Assembly: GCA_945882415.1 (NCBI GenBank)
Contig: CAMCWC010000004.1
Coordinates: 1 to 64,000 of the forward strand
Source of the DNA: Chthonomonas calidirosea
GTDB lineage: Bacteria > Armatimonadota > Fimbriimonadia > Fimbriimonadales > Fimbriimonadaceae
DNA length: 64,000 nucleotides
Reading direction: 5' to 3'
Part shown: positions 9,787 through 18,087 of the stretch, piece after piece
Layout of the letters: each line of letters opens with the position of its first letter
Numbering within the stretch: the first letter of the stretch is position 1
Position numbers and translations under genes: made by a program
Notes under the pieces: generated by a model
Databases searched by the model: none
Told to the model about the DNA's origin: nothing
Seen by the model: the letters and a program-made list of their open reading frames with translations, nothing else

Positions 9787-11510
9787 GCTGGTATCCCCAT
9801 TGGGGCTTTGTCTTTCGGCAGGCCTGGGTCCATTTGCACCTGGTCGTTGGCTTTTCCGGCGGGGACCATCGGGAAGACGTTCTCTTCCATTTCCACCAAG
9901 AACTCCACGAGGACCGGGCCATCGGCGGCGCGGGCTTGCTCGAAGGTGTTCTCGAGATCTTCGCGAGTGGAGCAGCGGAAGAAGGTCACGCCGTAGGCTT
10001 CGGCAAGCTTGCCGAAGTCTGGGCTGCCCATTTCGACGTGGCTGTAGCGGTTCTCAAAGAACAGCTCTTGCCACTGGCGGACCATTCCGAGGTAGCCATT
10101 GTTGACGAGGCAGATTTTCACGTTGAGCTTATGCTCGACGGCGGTTTGGAGTTCTTGGAGGGTCATCTGGAACCCGCCGTCGCCGACGACCGCCCAAACT
10201 TCCTGCTTGGGGTTAGCAAAGGCAGCGCCCATGGCAGCAGGGAAGCCGAAGCCCATGGTGCCGAGTCCACCGCTGGAGAGCCACTGGAACGGGCGCTTGA
10301 AGCGATAAAGCTGGGCGGTCCACATCTGGTGCTGGCCCACGTCGGTGCTGATGATGGCGTCGCTGTTGGTGGTGCGGTCCAGCATTTGCAGAACGTGCCG
10401 GGCCATGAGTCCGGTGGAATCTGGAACGACAAGGGGAAATTCCTGTTGCCAGCCGCGGAGTTTGGCCCACCATTCCTCATTCACCTTTGGCTGTACGGCG
10501 GCGGTGAAGGCAGGCAGGGTCTCGCTCAGGTCGCCGGGAACGCAGAGGGTGGTTTCGACGACCTTAGCGAATTCGCTGGGGTCGAGGTCGAAGTGGATGA
10601 TTTTGGCGTTCGGAGCGAAACCGGCGACTTTTCCGGTGAGGCGGTCATCGAAGCGGATTCCGATGCCGATCAGGAGGTCGGCTTCTTGAACGGCGAGGGT
10701 GCCCACGGCTTCGCCGTGCATTCCCATCATGCCGAGGCTGCGTTCGTTTTGGCGATCGATGCTACCGAGGCCGAGGAGGGAGTTGATGATGGGGAGGTCG
10801 GCCTTTTCGGCAAGCTCGGCAAGAGCTTGGTTGGTTTCGGACCAAACGACGCCCGCACCCGCGATGATCACTGGCTTCTTAGCTTCTGCAACTAACTTGG
10901 CAGCGGCTTCAACTGCGGTGTCGTTGGTCGCGGCGGAAGCGCGGTATCCGCGACGGACAATCTCGGTCGGGAACGGAACGGAGGACATTGCGGTGAATAC
11001 GTCCTTCGGGATGTCGACAAGCACGGGGCCCTTTCTTCCGGTGTTGGCAAGGTGGAAGGCTTCGACCAGCGCGTGCGGCAGGTCATCGACGTCCATCACC
11101 AAATAGTTGTGTTTGGTAATAGGAATGGTGATTCCTTGAATGTCGGTTTCTTGGAACGCATCTGTACCGACGGCCCAAGAGTTGACTTGGCCGGTGATGG
11201 CGACCATCGGAATGCTGTCCATGATGGCGGTCGCAATTCCAGTGACGAGGTTGGTGGCGCCGGGGCCGCTGGTGGCGAGGCAAACGCCGACTTTGGCGGT
11301 CGAGCGGGCGTAGCCATCGGCCATGTGCGCTGCGCACTGCTCATGGCGAACTAGAACGTGTTGGATGGCGGGCCATCGTGTCATTTCGTCGTAGAGCGGC
11401 AAGACCACTCCTCCGGGGTATCCGAAGATGATGTCCACACCGTGCAGGGCCAACGCCTCCATCACGATCTGGGCGCCGCTTCTTGGCGCTACTGTCTGTT
11501 CAGATTGCAT
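9783..11510 (-). CDS. ilvB: Acetolactate synthase, large catalytic subunit
   Basis: ThDP-dependent condensation of pyruvate with pyruvate or 2-oxobutanoate, the first shared step of branched-chain amino acid synthesis. From the ATG at 11510 it has 575 residues. The catalytic glutamate of the ThDP site is in LVRHEQ (E57), and the ThDP/Mg motif begins GDGGFQMTLQEL in the C-terminal third. A GTG 51 bases upstream (11561) is in frame, but the family starts close to SGAQIVMEAL, so I prefer 11510. It is the first structural gene behind the attenuator at 11600-11778. Confidence 0.95.
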   Translation of the reverse strand: MQSEQTVAPRSGAQIVMEALALHGVDIIFGYPGGVVLPLYDEMTRWPAIQHVLVRHEQCAAHMADGYARSTAKVGVCLATSGPGATNLVTGIATAIMDSIPMVAITGQVNSWAVGTDAFQETDIQGITIPITKHNYLVMDVDDLPHALVEAFHLANTGRKGPVLVDIPKDVFTAMSSVPFPTEIVRRGYRASAATNDTAVEAAAKLVAEAKKPVIIAGAGVVWSETNQALAELAEKADLPIINSLLGLGSIDRQNERSLGMMGMHGEAVGTLAVQEADLLIGIGIRFDDRLTGKVAGFAPNAKIIHFDLDPSEFAKVVETTLCVPGDLSETLPAFTAAVQPKVNEEWWAKLRGWQQEFPLVVPDSTGLMARHVLQMLDRTTNSDAIISTDVGQHQMWTAQLYRFKRPFQWLSSGGLGTMGFGFPAAMGAAFANPKQEVWAVVGDGGFQMTLQELQTAVEHKLNVKICLVNNGYLGMVRQWQELFFENRYSHVEMGSPDFGKLAEAYGVTFFRCSTREDLENTFEQARAADGPVLVEFLVEMEENVFPMVPAGKANDQVQMDPGLPKDKAPMGIPA

Positions 11511-11599
11511 ACAAATTGTCCGTTTTTCCGCTGCCCAACCCGGACCGGGGAAGGTGTCCACCTTCGGCGGCTGAGCTCAGCGGCGCTGCTGGACCCAAC

Positions 11600-11631
11600 A
11601 AAAAAGCCTTCCCGGTTTCCCGGGAAGGCTT
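11600..11631 (-). terminator. Intrinsic terminator (attenuator) upstream of ilvB
   Basis: On the minus strand AAGCCTTCCCGG, a GAAA tetraloop and CCGGGAAGGCTT form a perfect 12-bp stem, followed at once by more T residues. This is a textbook Rho-independent terminator. It lies about 90 bases before the ilvB ATG, so it can act as an attenuator. Its 5' arm can also pair with an upstream segment (see the antiterminator). Confidence 0.92.
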
Positions 11632-11655
11632 CAGTCATTCTTTAGCTTCCCGGGA
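11618..11655 (-). promoter_or_regulatory. Predicted antiterminator hairpin of the ilv attenuator
   Basis: The segment TCCCGGGAAG (11655-11646) pairs perfectly over ten bases with CTTCCCGGGA (11627-11618). The second segment is part of the 5' arm of the terminator stem, so the two hairpins are mutually exclusive. The first segment begins at the base after the leader-peptide stop codon, so a ribosome resting on that stop would cover it and free the terminator. This is the classic 2:3 versus 3:4 arrangement; the pairing is seen, the mechanism is inferred. Confidence 0.8.
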
Positions 11656-11757
11656 CTAGGTCGGTCCAATAATAAGGAGGAGACCAAGAAGCGCAAGGAG
11701 GCCGACCAATACATCGTACTGGCTAGCCGCGCGCACTCCAAAGACCTGGGAAGACAT
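11656..11757 (-). CDS. ilv leader peptide rich in Leu, Val and Ile
   Basis: A 33-codon reading frame ends in TAG at 11658-11656. Residues 16-30 read VLVGLLALLGLLLII: eight Leu, two Val and two Ile in fifteen positions, ending three residues before the stop. Such a run just before a terminator and an ilv operon is the hallmark of ribosome-mediated attenuation. An in-frame ATG at 11778 would give 40 residues, but the putative -10 box lies between the two ATGs, so the transcript probably begins only a few bases before 11757. The hydrophobic run could also be read as a membrane segment, but the terminator and antiterminator favour a leader peptide. Confidence 0.8.
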   Translation of the reverse strand: MSSQVFGVRAASQYDVLVGLLALLGLLLIIGPT

Positions 11758-11769
11758 AGGAACGGCAGG

Positions 11770-11798
11770 ACTATACATCACTTTTCCGAAAAAGCCAA
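11770..11798 (-). promoter_or_regulatory. Predicted sigma-70-type promoter of the ilv operon
   Basis: On the minus strand TTGGCT (11798-11793) and TATAGT (11775-11770) are separated by 17 bases. The -10 differs from consensus at one position. Transcription would start around 11764, leaving a very short 5' UTR before the leader-peptide ATG at 11757. It lies in the gap between the esterase stop and the leader. Confidence 0.6.
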
Positions 11799-11827
11799 AG
11801 ATTTCGTCGCCTTTCGAAAAATTTTTA

Positions 11828-12559
11828 TCAGAAGTTTAGGTTTTTCCGGTGGAAGGCGATCGCCTCTTGGACGTGGGTATCCCAGTAACCCCACTCGTGG
11901 CTGCCGGGGAACTCCTCGTATTCGTGCTCGTACCCAATTTCGTTTAGGTGGGCGGTGTAGCGGCGATTTTCTTCTAGAAGGAAATCTTCGGTTCCGCAGT
12001 CGATGCGGATCTTGATCTGGTCCTTGTGCGTTTCTGCAAGCTGGAACAGATCATTGGGACCACCGTGGGGCGCGGTGCCGAAGGTTCGATACCACTCGAG
12101 GTCTTCTTGGGATCGGTCGAGGGCGATTCCTTCGCCGAACTTGATGAGGGCGCCGGAGTGGGAGACCGCCGACTTGAAGAGATCTGGATAGTTGAAGGCG
12201 GTCCGTAGTGCGCCGTAGCCGCCCATCGACAGACCGGTGATGCTCCACACATCTACGGTCGAGAACCAATTTCGGATGAGTGCGGGGAGTTCTTCTCCGA
12301 CGGCTTTGCCGTAGGAGTAGCCGTTATCCATGTCTACATAAAAGCCACGGTGACCATTTGGCATCACAACGATCAGTGGAAGGCCGTCGACGTAACGCTC
12401 AATGCTGGTGCGACGGGTCCAGATGGTGTGGTCATCGCTCCGGCCATGGAGCAGGAACATGACTTGGTATGGGCCGGGGGAGTCTTGCGGCAAAATGACG
12501 GTTGCGGCGGTTTGCATGCCAAGGGCATGACTGTAGTAGCGGAGATCCAGCAGGGCCAT
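11828..12559 (-). CDS. Alpha/beta-hydrolase esterase, esterase D-like
   Basis: A 243-residue cytoplasmic serine esterase of the putative-esterase type (PF00756: enterochelin esterase, S-formylglutathione hydrolase, acetyl-xylan esterase-like). The nucleophile elbow is GLSMGG with S111. The Asp is probably in CGTEDFLL and the His in GSHEWGYW near the end. LLHGRSDDHTIW near 37-48 supplies the oxyanion region. It has no signal peptide. The gene lies just upstream of the ilv promoter in the same direction. The substrate is unknown. Confidence 0.85.
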   Translation of the reverse strand: MALLDLRYYSHALGMQTAATVILPQDSPGPYQVMFLLHGRSDDHTIWTRRTSIERYVDGLPLIVVMPNGHRGFYVDMDNGYSYGKAVGEELPALIRNWFSTVDVWSITGLSMGGYGALRTAFNYPDLFKSAVSHSGALIKFGEGIALDRSQEDLEWYRTFGTAPHGGPNDLFQLAETHKDQIKIRIDCGTEDFLLEENRRYTAHLNEIGYEHEYEEFPGSHEWGYWDTHVQEAIAFHRKNLNF

Positions 12560-12595
12560 GGCTCACGTTACCAAAATCTCTGGCGGCCCAAAGTA

Positions 12596-12634
12596 AGACT
12601 GCTCCGAGCCGGGGGGCGGCTGCGGAGCAAGTCT
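12596..12634 (+). promoter_or_regulatory. Strong bulged hairpin before a short upstream ORF
   Basis: AGACT / AGTCT, GCTCCG / CGGAGC and AGCC / GGCT pair to give 15 base pairs with two single-base bulges and a GGGGGGC loop. No T-run follows, so it is unlikely to be a terminator. The stem ends directly against a strong Shine-Dalgarno sequence at 12635, placing it in the 5' leader of the downstream ORFs. Confidence 0.6.
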
Positions 12635-12647
12635 AGGAGGAGGAGTT

Positions 12648-12743
12648 ATGCTTCTGTCACCGGCAATTAGCCGATGGTTAATTGACCGCGTTGTGCTTTC
12701 TGGTGTTCCGATTGTCTGCAAAAGTCCTAGTCTCGTACACTAA
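12648..12743 (+). CDS. Short ORF (31 aa) with a very strong ribosome-binding site
   Basis: AGGAGGAGGAG at 12635-12645 lies just before ATG at 12648. The frame encodes 31 residues (begins MLLSPAISRWLIDRVV) and ends with TAA at 12741-12743, four bases before the GTG that best starts the next gene. The arrangement suggests a translated upstream ORF that couples to, or regulates, the gene at 12748. I know of no matching family; it may be a leader with no function as a peptide. Confidence 0.5.
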   Translation: MLLSPAISRWLIDRVVLSGVPIVCKSPSLVH

Positions 12744-12747
12744 TCAG

Positions 12748-13119
12748 GTGGCGGATGGAAGCTTAGAATCGAAAAGTGGGCCTTGGATCGGTTGGTGGAT
12801 CCAGGGGCCAGAAAAGGGGCATCAGCGGATGACCCTGCGATTCGGCGCGGGCGAAATTTCGGGTGAGGGGTCGGACAAGAGCGGCGGCTTTGGGGTCACC
12901 GGCGAGTACGACGGCGAGGACGTTTTTTTGATTAAGAACTACATGTTCTGGCAGGTTCGGTACACGGGCAAGTGGGATGGACAGATGATTAGCGGTCGCT
13001 GGACGATCCTCGACGGACAGTTTTTCGATGCGGGCGCATACGAAATTTGGCCGGAAACCGAGGCGGAATCGCTTGAGGCCATCTCAGACTTGCGAGAACT
13101 CTCGCTTTCTCCCTCGTAA
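12748..13119 (+). CDS. Hypothetical small protein, probably all-beta
   Basis: I start it at GTG 12748 (123 residues), four bases after the short upstream ORF; a TTG at 12682 in the same frame would add 22 residues but has no ribosome site. The protein is rich in Gly, Trp and aromatic residues in alternating strands (GPWIGWWIQG, MTLRFGAGEISGEG, FWQVRYTGKWDGQMISGRW), suggesting a small beta-barrel or sandwich, and ends in an acidic tail. No signal peptide or known domain is visible, and the function is unknown. Confidence 0.65.
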   Translation: MADGSLESKSGPWIGWWIQGPEKGHQRMTLRFGAGEISGEGSDKSGGFGVTGEYDGEDVFLIKNYMFWQVRYTGKWDGQMISGRWTILDGQFFDAGAYEIWPETEAESLEAISDLRELSLSPS

Positions 13120-13151
13120 ATTTTCTCCGTTCCCGCTAAACTGCCTCCGCT

Positions 13152-14465
13152 ATGTCGCAAGAAACCTCACGTCGCGATCTATTGAAGCTTGCCGGGGCGG
13201 CCGGAATTACGCTCGCCATGCCGCTGGCGGCGCGAGCCGAGCAGTCGGGCACGCGCAAGAAGGGCGATAAGCTCCGGGTCGCCTGCATTGGCATCGGTGG
13301 CCGAGGCGGCGCGAACTTGGCTTCGGCAGCGAAGCTTGGCGATGTCATCGCGCTGTGCGATGTCGATGCAGATCGGCGCGCGAAGGCGTTGATCGAGTAC
13401 CCAAGAGCAACCACCTTTACCGACTTCCGTGAGCTTTTGGAGAAGCTCGATAAAGACCTTGATGTCGTTATCGTCAGCACGCCGGACCACACTCATGCTC
13501 CAGCCGCCGCAATGGCGATGAAACTTGGCAAGCACGTTTATTGCGAAAAGCCATTGACACGCACTATTTTTGAGGCGCGACGGTTAGCAGAACTGGCGAA
13601 GCGACACAAGGTGCACACTCAGATGGGCAATCAGTCGACCTCGGACGATTCGGTACGACAGGTCGCCAACTTGATTCGAAGCAAGGCGTTTGGAGAAGTT
13701 AAAGAGATTCACTGCTGGACCAACCGAGCCGGCAACTTCTGGCCCCAGGGCATCAGTCGGCCAGCACCAAAGGAGCAACCGAAGCAAGTCGATTTTGATC
13801 TTTGGCTAGGGCCATCTCCAGAGCGACCGTATGCCGAGGGATACCACCCATTCGCTTGGCGCGGCTGGTGGGAGTTTGGTAGCGGCGCGCTGGGCGACAT
13901 TGGCTGCCACAACATGAACTTGCCGTTCATGGCGCTGGATTTGAACAATCCGGTTGCGGTTCAGGCGGAGACTTCGGGCCACAACAAGGACAGCTATCCG
14001 CTGTGGAGCATCGTGAAGTACGAGTTCGCGGCGAAAAGGAATCGACCTGCGGTCAACTTGCAGTGGTACGACGGTGGCAAGCTTCCGGCCCAGGAGCTCG
14101 CGCCGGGAGTGAAGTTTGGTCAGAACGGCATGATCATCGTTTGCGAAAAGGCGACGCTGGTTTGCGGAAATGAGTACGGCATTCGAACAACGATTCTCGG
14201 CGGAGCGCCGCTTCCAACTGTCGAGTTCGTGAAATCCCCCGGGCACATGGCGGAGTTGTTCCTCGCCGCAGAAGGCGGACCGGCGCCGATGTCGAATATT
14301 CCGAACTACAGCGGACCGCTGACCGAGATGGTTTTGCTCGGCAACCTTGCCGTTTGGGCAAACGGTCCACGGCTGGAGTACGACGCGAAAAAGATGTCGG
14401 TGAAGGGAACGAACGAATACGATTCGCTGATTAAGCCAGCCTATCGTGCCGGTTGGACGCTCTAG
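13152..14465 (+). CDS. Tat-exported Gfo/Idh/MocA-family oxidoreductase
   Basis: A 437-residue protein with a twin-arginine signal (SRRDLLKLAGAAG, residues 6-18, cleaved near ARA), so it probably works outside the cytoplasm with a cofactor bound before export. The Rossmann motif is GIGGRGG near 47-53 and the YCEKPLTRT signature is near 135. It closely resembles the gene at 25555-26859 in length, signal and motifs (both have MGNQST and FDLWLGP), so the two are paralogues. Some Tat-exported relatives act on 3-keto sugars or glycosides; the substrate here is unknown. The next gene, cysD, starts 24 bases downstream but is functionally unrelated. Confidence 0.9.
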   Translation: MSQETSRRDLLKLAGAAGITLAMPLAARAEQSGTRKKGDKLRVACIGIGGRGGANLASAAKLGDVIALCDVDADRRAKALIEYPRATTFTDFRELLEKLDKDLDVVIVSTPDHTHAPAAAMAMKLGKHVYCEKPLTRTIFEARRLAELAKRHKVHTQMGNQSTSDDSVRQVANLIRSKAFGEVKEIHCWTNRAGNFWPQGISRPAPKEQPKQVDFDLWLGPSPERPYAEGYHPFAWRGWWEFGSGALGDIGCHNMNLPFMALDLNNPVAVQAETSGHNKDSYPLWSIVKYEFAAKRNRPAVNLQWYDGGKLPAQELAPGVKFGQNGMIIVCEKATLVCGNEYGIRTTILGGAPLPTVEFVKSPGHMAELFLAAEGGPAPMSNIPNYSGPLTEMVLLGNLAVWANGPRLEYDAKKMSVKGTNEYDSLIKPAYRAGWTL

Positions 14466-14489
14466 ATCGGCTAACCTTCTGTTCGATTC

Positions 14490-15389
14490 ATGGTGCTAAA
14501 GTCGGGCCTCGAGGAGTTGGAAGCGGAAGCAATCTACATGCTTCGCGAGGCCGCCGCAAACTTTGATCGCGTCGCGATTCTGTTTTCGGGTGGAAAGGAC
14601 AGCATCGTGGTGGCGCACTTGGCGAAGCGGGCTTTCTGGCCGGCTTCGCCGCCTTTCTTTTTGCTCCACGTGGATACCGGGCACAACTTTCCCGAGACTC
14701 TCGTCTTTCGGGATCGCTTTGCTGCCGAGAACGGCTTTGACTTGCAGGTCCGGACGGTTCAGGCAAGCATCGATGCGGGGCGAGTGCAGGACGAAGTCGG
14801 CCCGAATGCCAGCCGGAACGGTTTGCAGACGGTGACGCTGCTCGACGCTATCGCCGAGTTTAGGTTAGACGCCGCCATCGGCGGCGCGCGGAGGGACGAA
14901 GAAAAGGCGCGAGCGAAGGAGAGGTTCTTCAGCCACCGCAACACGTTTGGCCAGTGGGACCCTCGAAATCAGCGGCCAGAGATCTGGCGGCTAATCAACG
15001 CCCGCAAGAAGCATGGCGAGCATTTTCGGGTCTTCCCGTTGAGCAACTGGACCGAGCTAGACGTTTGGGAGTTCATCCAAAAGTACGACCTGGCGGTGCC
15101 CGATATCTACTTTGCGCACGAGCGAGAGGTCGTGCGGCGCGGGTCGGTTTGGCTTGGGGTGACGCCTTTTGTCACTTTGCAACCTGACGATACGCCAGAG
15201 GTGCGAACAGTTCGGTTCCGGACCGTCGGCGACGCAACTTGTACCGGAGCCATCGACAGTTCGGCCAGCTCGATCCAGGAAGTGATTGATGAAGTCCGTG
15301 CCTCACGCCGAACCGAACGGAGCACGCGAGCGGATGATCAGCGATCGGACGCGGCGATGGAAGACCGCAAGTTGCAGGGGTACTTCTGA
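14490..15389 (+). CDS. cysD: Sulfate adenylyltransferase subunit 2
   Basis: PP-loop ATP pyrophosphatase subunit that, with CysN, makes adenosine phosphosulfate (APS) from sulfate and ATP. It has 299 residues. The PP-loop SGGKDS is at 33-38, and the family motifs HVDTGHNFPE and GGARRDEEKARAKER follow. The C-terminus is the usual sequence ending KLQGYF. The stop overlaps the cysN-cysC start by one base (TGATG). No cysH, cysI or sulfate transporter is next to it. Confidence 0.96.
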   Translation: MVLKSGLEELEAEAIYMLREAAANFDRVAILFSGGKDSIVVAHLAKRAFWPASPPFFLLHVDTGHNFPETLVFRDRFAAENGFDLQVRTVQASIDAGRVQDEVGPNASRNGLQTVTLLDAIAEFRLDAAIGGARRDEEKARAKERFFSHRNTFGQWDPRNQRPEIWRLINARKKHGEHFRVFPLSNWTELDVWEFIQKYDLAVPDIYFAHEREVVRRGSVWLGVTPFVTLQPDDTPEVRTVRFRTVGDATCTGAIDSSASSIQEVIDEVRASRRTERSTRADDQRSDAAMEDRKLQGYF

Positions 15390-17167
15390 TGGATTCGCGT
15401 CCCTTGGTCCGCGTCGCGACGGCGGGAAGCGTGGACGATGGCAAGAGCACTTTCTTGGGGCGACTCCTCTTTGAATGCGGCGCGATTCTGACTGATCAGT
15501 ACGAGGCAATTGAGAAAGCGAGTCTGCAGACCGGTGAAACCGAGGTCAACCTTGCGTTGCTTACGGACGGCTTGCGCGCCGAGCGGAGTCAGAAGATTAC
15601 GATCGACGTTGCTTACCGGCACTTCGCCACCGAGCGGCGGCGATTCTTGCTTGCCGATACGCCCGGTCACGCGCAATACACCCGGAACATGTTCACCGGG
15701 GCATCCACCGCCGACGTCGCGATTCTTTTGGTGGACGCAACGAAGGGGCCGACCGTGCAGACCTTCCGTCACGCCTTCATCGTTTCCCTCCTTCGGGTTC
15801 CGCACGTGCTGATCTTGATCAACAAGATGGACTTGGTCGCATATGACTCAGCCCAGTACGAAAAGTGGGTGGATGAGATCCGTCGGTACGTTACAAAGTT
15901 GGAATTTGCGGACCTACGCTTCATGCCCATCAGTGCTTTGGCCGGTACGAACCTTGTGACCCGCAGCGACTTGATGCCGTGGTATTCCGGGCCGTCGGTG
16001 CTGGAGTATCTGGATTCGGTTGAGCTTTCGCCGCGCCAGACTCCGGTTGAGTTTCGATTCCCAATTCAGCTTGCCATTCGGCCGTCGGCGAATTTTCGGG
16101 GGTATGCCGGGACGCCGGTTTCGGGGTCAATTCGGGTGGGCGACGAGGTTACGGCGCTCCCCGGTGGACAGAACTCTCGAGTAAAAGCCCTCTCGACGGC
16201 GGATGGCTCGATCTCGGAAGCAAGCACCGGACAGGCGATCGTTGTGGAGCTCGAGGATGAGCTGGACTTGGTGCGAGGGCAGACGCTCGTTCGGTCGCGA
16301 AATCCCTCCCCGGTGACGACCACTTTCGAAGGAACGGTCTGCTGGATGACAGACCGCGTGCATGAGCTTTCCTCACCGATTCTAGTGCTAGCAGGCACCC
16401 AGTCACAAGCTGGAATGATCTCAGAACTGGTCTACCGAATCAACCCTGAGACCCTGCACCGCGAGTACGTTTCGACATTGGGCCTCAACGAGATTGGCCG
16501 CCTGGTCATTCAGACCTCTTCGCCCCTTTCTCTTGATTTGTACGATCGAAACCGAGCTACGGGGGCGTTTCTTCTCGTCGACCCAGTGAGCAACGAGACT
16601 TTAGGGGCCGGAGTAGTCACGCGGATTTCGAGCGAGCAGGTCACGGCGAGTGCTGACGGATTGGTTCTTTGGATGACGGGCCTGAGTGGGGCCGGGAAGT
16701 CGACTTTGGCCGAGGCATTTGCCCGCGGCCGAGCCGGGGTTGTGATTTTGGATGGAGACGCCCTTCGGGCGGGAATGAACTCTGACCTCGGATTCTCCGA
16801 TGCGGACCGGACGGAGAACATTCGTCGTGTCGCGGAGCTTGCGAAGGTGCTAGCAGGGCAGGGATTGACGGTCGTTTGCTCGCTGATTTCGCCGATGCGT
16901 CATCAGCGGGAGTTGGCTCGGTCGATCGTGGGCGAGCCGTTTCGGGAAGTGTTTGTCCGGTGTTCGCTGGAAACGGTCGCCTTGCGGGATGTCAAGGGGC
17001 TTTATGCAAAGGCACGAGCCGGCGAAATCTCCAATTTCACGGGAATCACGGCGGCGTACGAGGAGCCAGAAGCGCCCGATTTGGTGATCGACACGGAGGT
17101 CGTTTCGGTCTCTGATGGGTTAGAACGGCTTCGCGAAGCCGTGGGCAAGTGGACCCGAAAAACCTAG
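15389..17167 (+). CDS. cysNC: Sulfate adenylyltransferase GTPase subunit fused to APS kinase
   Basis: A 592-residue bifunctional protein. The N-terminal EF-Tu-like GTPase shows GSVDDGKST (13-21), DTPGH (90-94) and NKMDL (about 146-150), followed by two beta-barrel domains. The C-terminal APS kinase begins near residue 425 with the P-loop GLSGAGKST and has LDGDALR and CSLISP, the usual kinase motifs. Together with CysD it converts sulfate to PAPS. The fusion is common in bacteria. PAPS can feed sulfate reduction or sulfotransfer; here a sulfotransferase lies 1.2 kb downstream. Confidence 0.96.
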   Translation: MDSRPLVRVATAGSVDDGKSTFLGRLLFECGAILTDQYEAIEKASLQTGETEVNLALLTDGLRAERSQKITIDVAYRHFATERRRFLLADTPGHAQYTRNMFTGASTADVAILLVDATKGPTVQTFRHAFIVSLLRVPHVLILINKMDLVAYDSAQYEKWVDEIRRYVTKLEFADLRFMPISALAGTNLVTRSDLMPWYSGPSVLEYLDSVELSPRQTPVEFRFPIQLAIRPSANFRGYAGTPVSGSIRVGDEVTALPGGQNSRVKALSTADGSISEASTGQAIVVELEDELDLVRGQTLVRSRNPSPVTTTFEGTVCWMTDRVHELSSPILVLAGTQSQAGMISELVYRINPETLHREYVSTLGLNEIGRLVIQTSSPLSLDLYDRNRATGAFLLVDPVSNETLGAGVVTRISSEQVTASADGLVLWMTGLSGAGKSTLAEAFARGRAGVVILDGDALRAGMNSDLGFSDADRTENIRRVAELAKVLAGQGLTVVCSLISPMRHQRELARSIVGEPFREVFVRCSLETVALRDVKGLYAKARAGEISNFTGITAAYEEPEAPDLVIDTEVVSVSDGLERLREAVGKWTRKT

Positions 17168-17232
17168 TATTTTACGTTCAGTTCTTAACCTTGACTTAAT
17201 GCGGGGTTCGTGCAATTTGGACGGAGCTTGTT

Positions 17233-18087
17233 ATGCGACGCGCTTTTACTCTTATTGAACTCTTGGTCGTCATCGCGATCATCGCAATTCTTGCGGCGAT
17301 CCTATTCCCAGTATTTGCGCAGGCCAAGTCTGCAGCGAAGATCACGTCTTCCCTCTCGGGTCTGAAGCAGGTTGCCCTCGGTCTCCAGATGTACTCGACC
17401 GACTTCGACGACATGGCGGTTCCTAACTATGGTTGGGTTGAAAACGCATCGGTTGAGCCGAACGTTTACCACTACAACAACACCTGGGTTGGTCGAACTT
17501 TCCCTTACGTGAAGAGCCAGTCGATCTACTTCGATAAGACGATCCCTGAGATCAATAACTACAACCGAACCTACCTCGACCCGTACTACCCATACGAGCC
17601 GTACACCTACACTTGGGCTTGGATCACCAGCTTCTCGATCAGCGTTGACGGTTACACCCAGACCGGATCGAGCAACAACCCTTGCACGCCAGAAGTTGAT
17701 TCGGTTCCAGCGGCAATGCGCTCGCTCACGTCCTTCGAGGACATCGCTGGTCGACTTGCGGTTACTCCAACCCGATATGGCAGCATCTCGAACTGGTCTT
17801 GGCTTCGGTTCGTGTTGCCAGCAGCATCGCAGCCAATCGCTGACCGATACACGGATACGTTCTCTTGGAACGCTCTCGTCTTCGACTCGCGACGAACCTA
17901 CGGTCAGAAGTTCATCGGTGCATTTGCTGACGGGCACGCAGGAAAGTACGGTCAAGAGAAGTTCGTGAAGCGATACGCGGACACGCCAGCGCGAAACGAG
18001 TACGATGGCAGCAACGCCAGCTACTGTGCCGCAATGACGAACCGAGATCTCTTCCGATTCTGGGGCGCTCCTTGGCTTCAAAACTGA
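17233..18087 (+). CDS. Type II secretion/type IV pilin-like protein (pseudopilin)
   Basis: A 284-residue protein with a class III signal: a short basic leader MRRA, then [20 protein letters not shown] and FPVFAQAK. It would be cut by a prepilin peptidase before Phe and assembled through the hydrophobic helix. The remainder, rich in Tyr, Asn and Trp, resembles the DUF1559-like pilins that are numerous in Armatimonadota and Planctomycetota. A good ribosome site (GGAG) precedes the ATG, and TTGACT at 17192 may be part of a -35. The downstream lipoprotein gene overlaps its end. Role in adhesion or secretion is not determinable. Confidence 0.88.
   Translation: MRRAFTLIELLVVIAIIAILAAILFPVFAQAKSAAKITSSLSGLKQVALGLQMYSTDFDDMAVPNYGWVENASVEPNVYHYNNTWVGRTFPYVKSQSIYFDKTIPEINNYNRTYLDPYYPYEPYTYTWAWITSFSISVDGYTQTGSSNNPCTPEVDSVPAAMRSLTSFEDIAGRLAVTPTRYGSISNWSWLRFVLPAASQPIADRYTDTFSWNALVFDSRRTYGQKFIGAFADGHAGKYGQEKFVKRYADTPARNEYDGSNASYCAAMTNRDLFRFWGAPWLQN

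Noticed and set aside
9834-10895. Plus-strand frame of 353 codons across ilvB
   Set aside because: Antisense to ilvB; composition is that of a reversed coding strand.
11511-11561. Upstream GTG start for ilvB
   Set aside because: It would add 17 residues not found in the family, and the ATG at 11510 fits the usual N-terminus.
12682-12747. TTG start extending the small protein at 12748
   Set aside because: No ribosome site; it overlaps the short ORF that has a very strong one.
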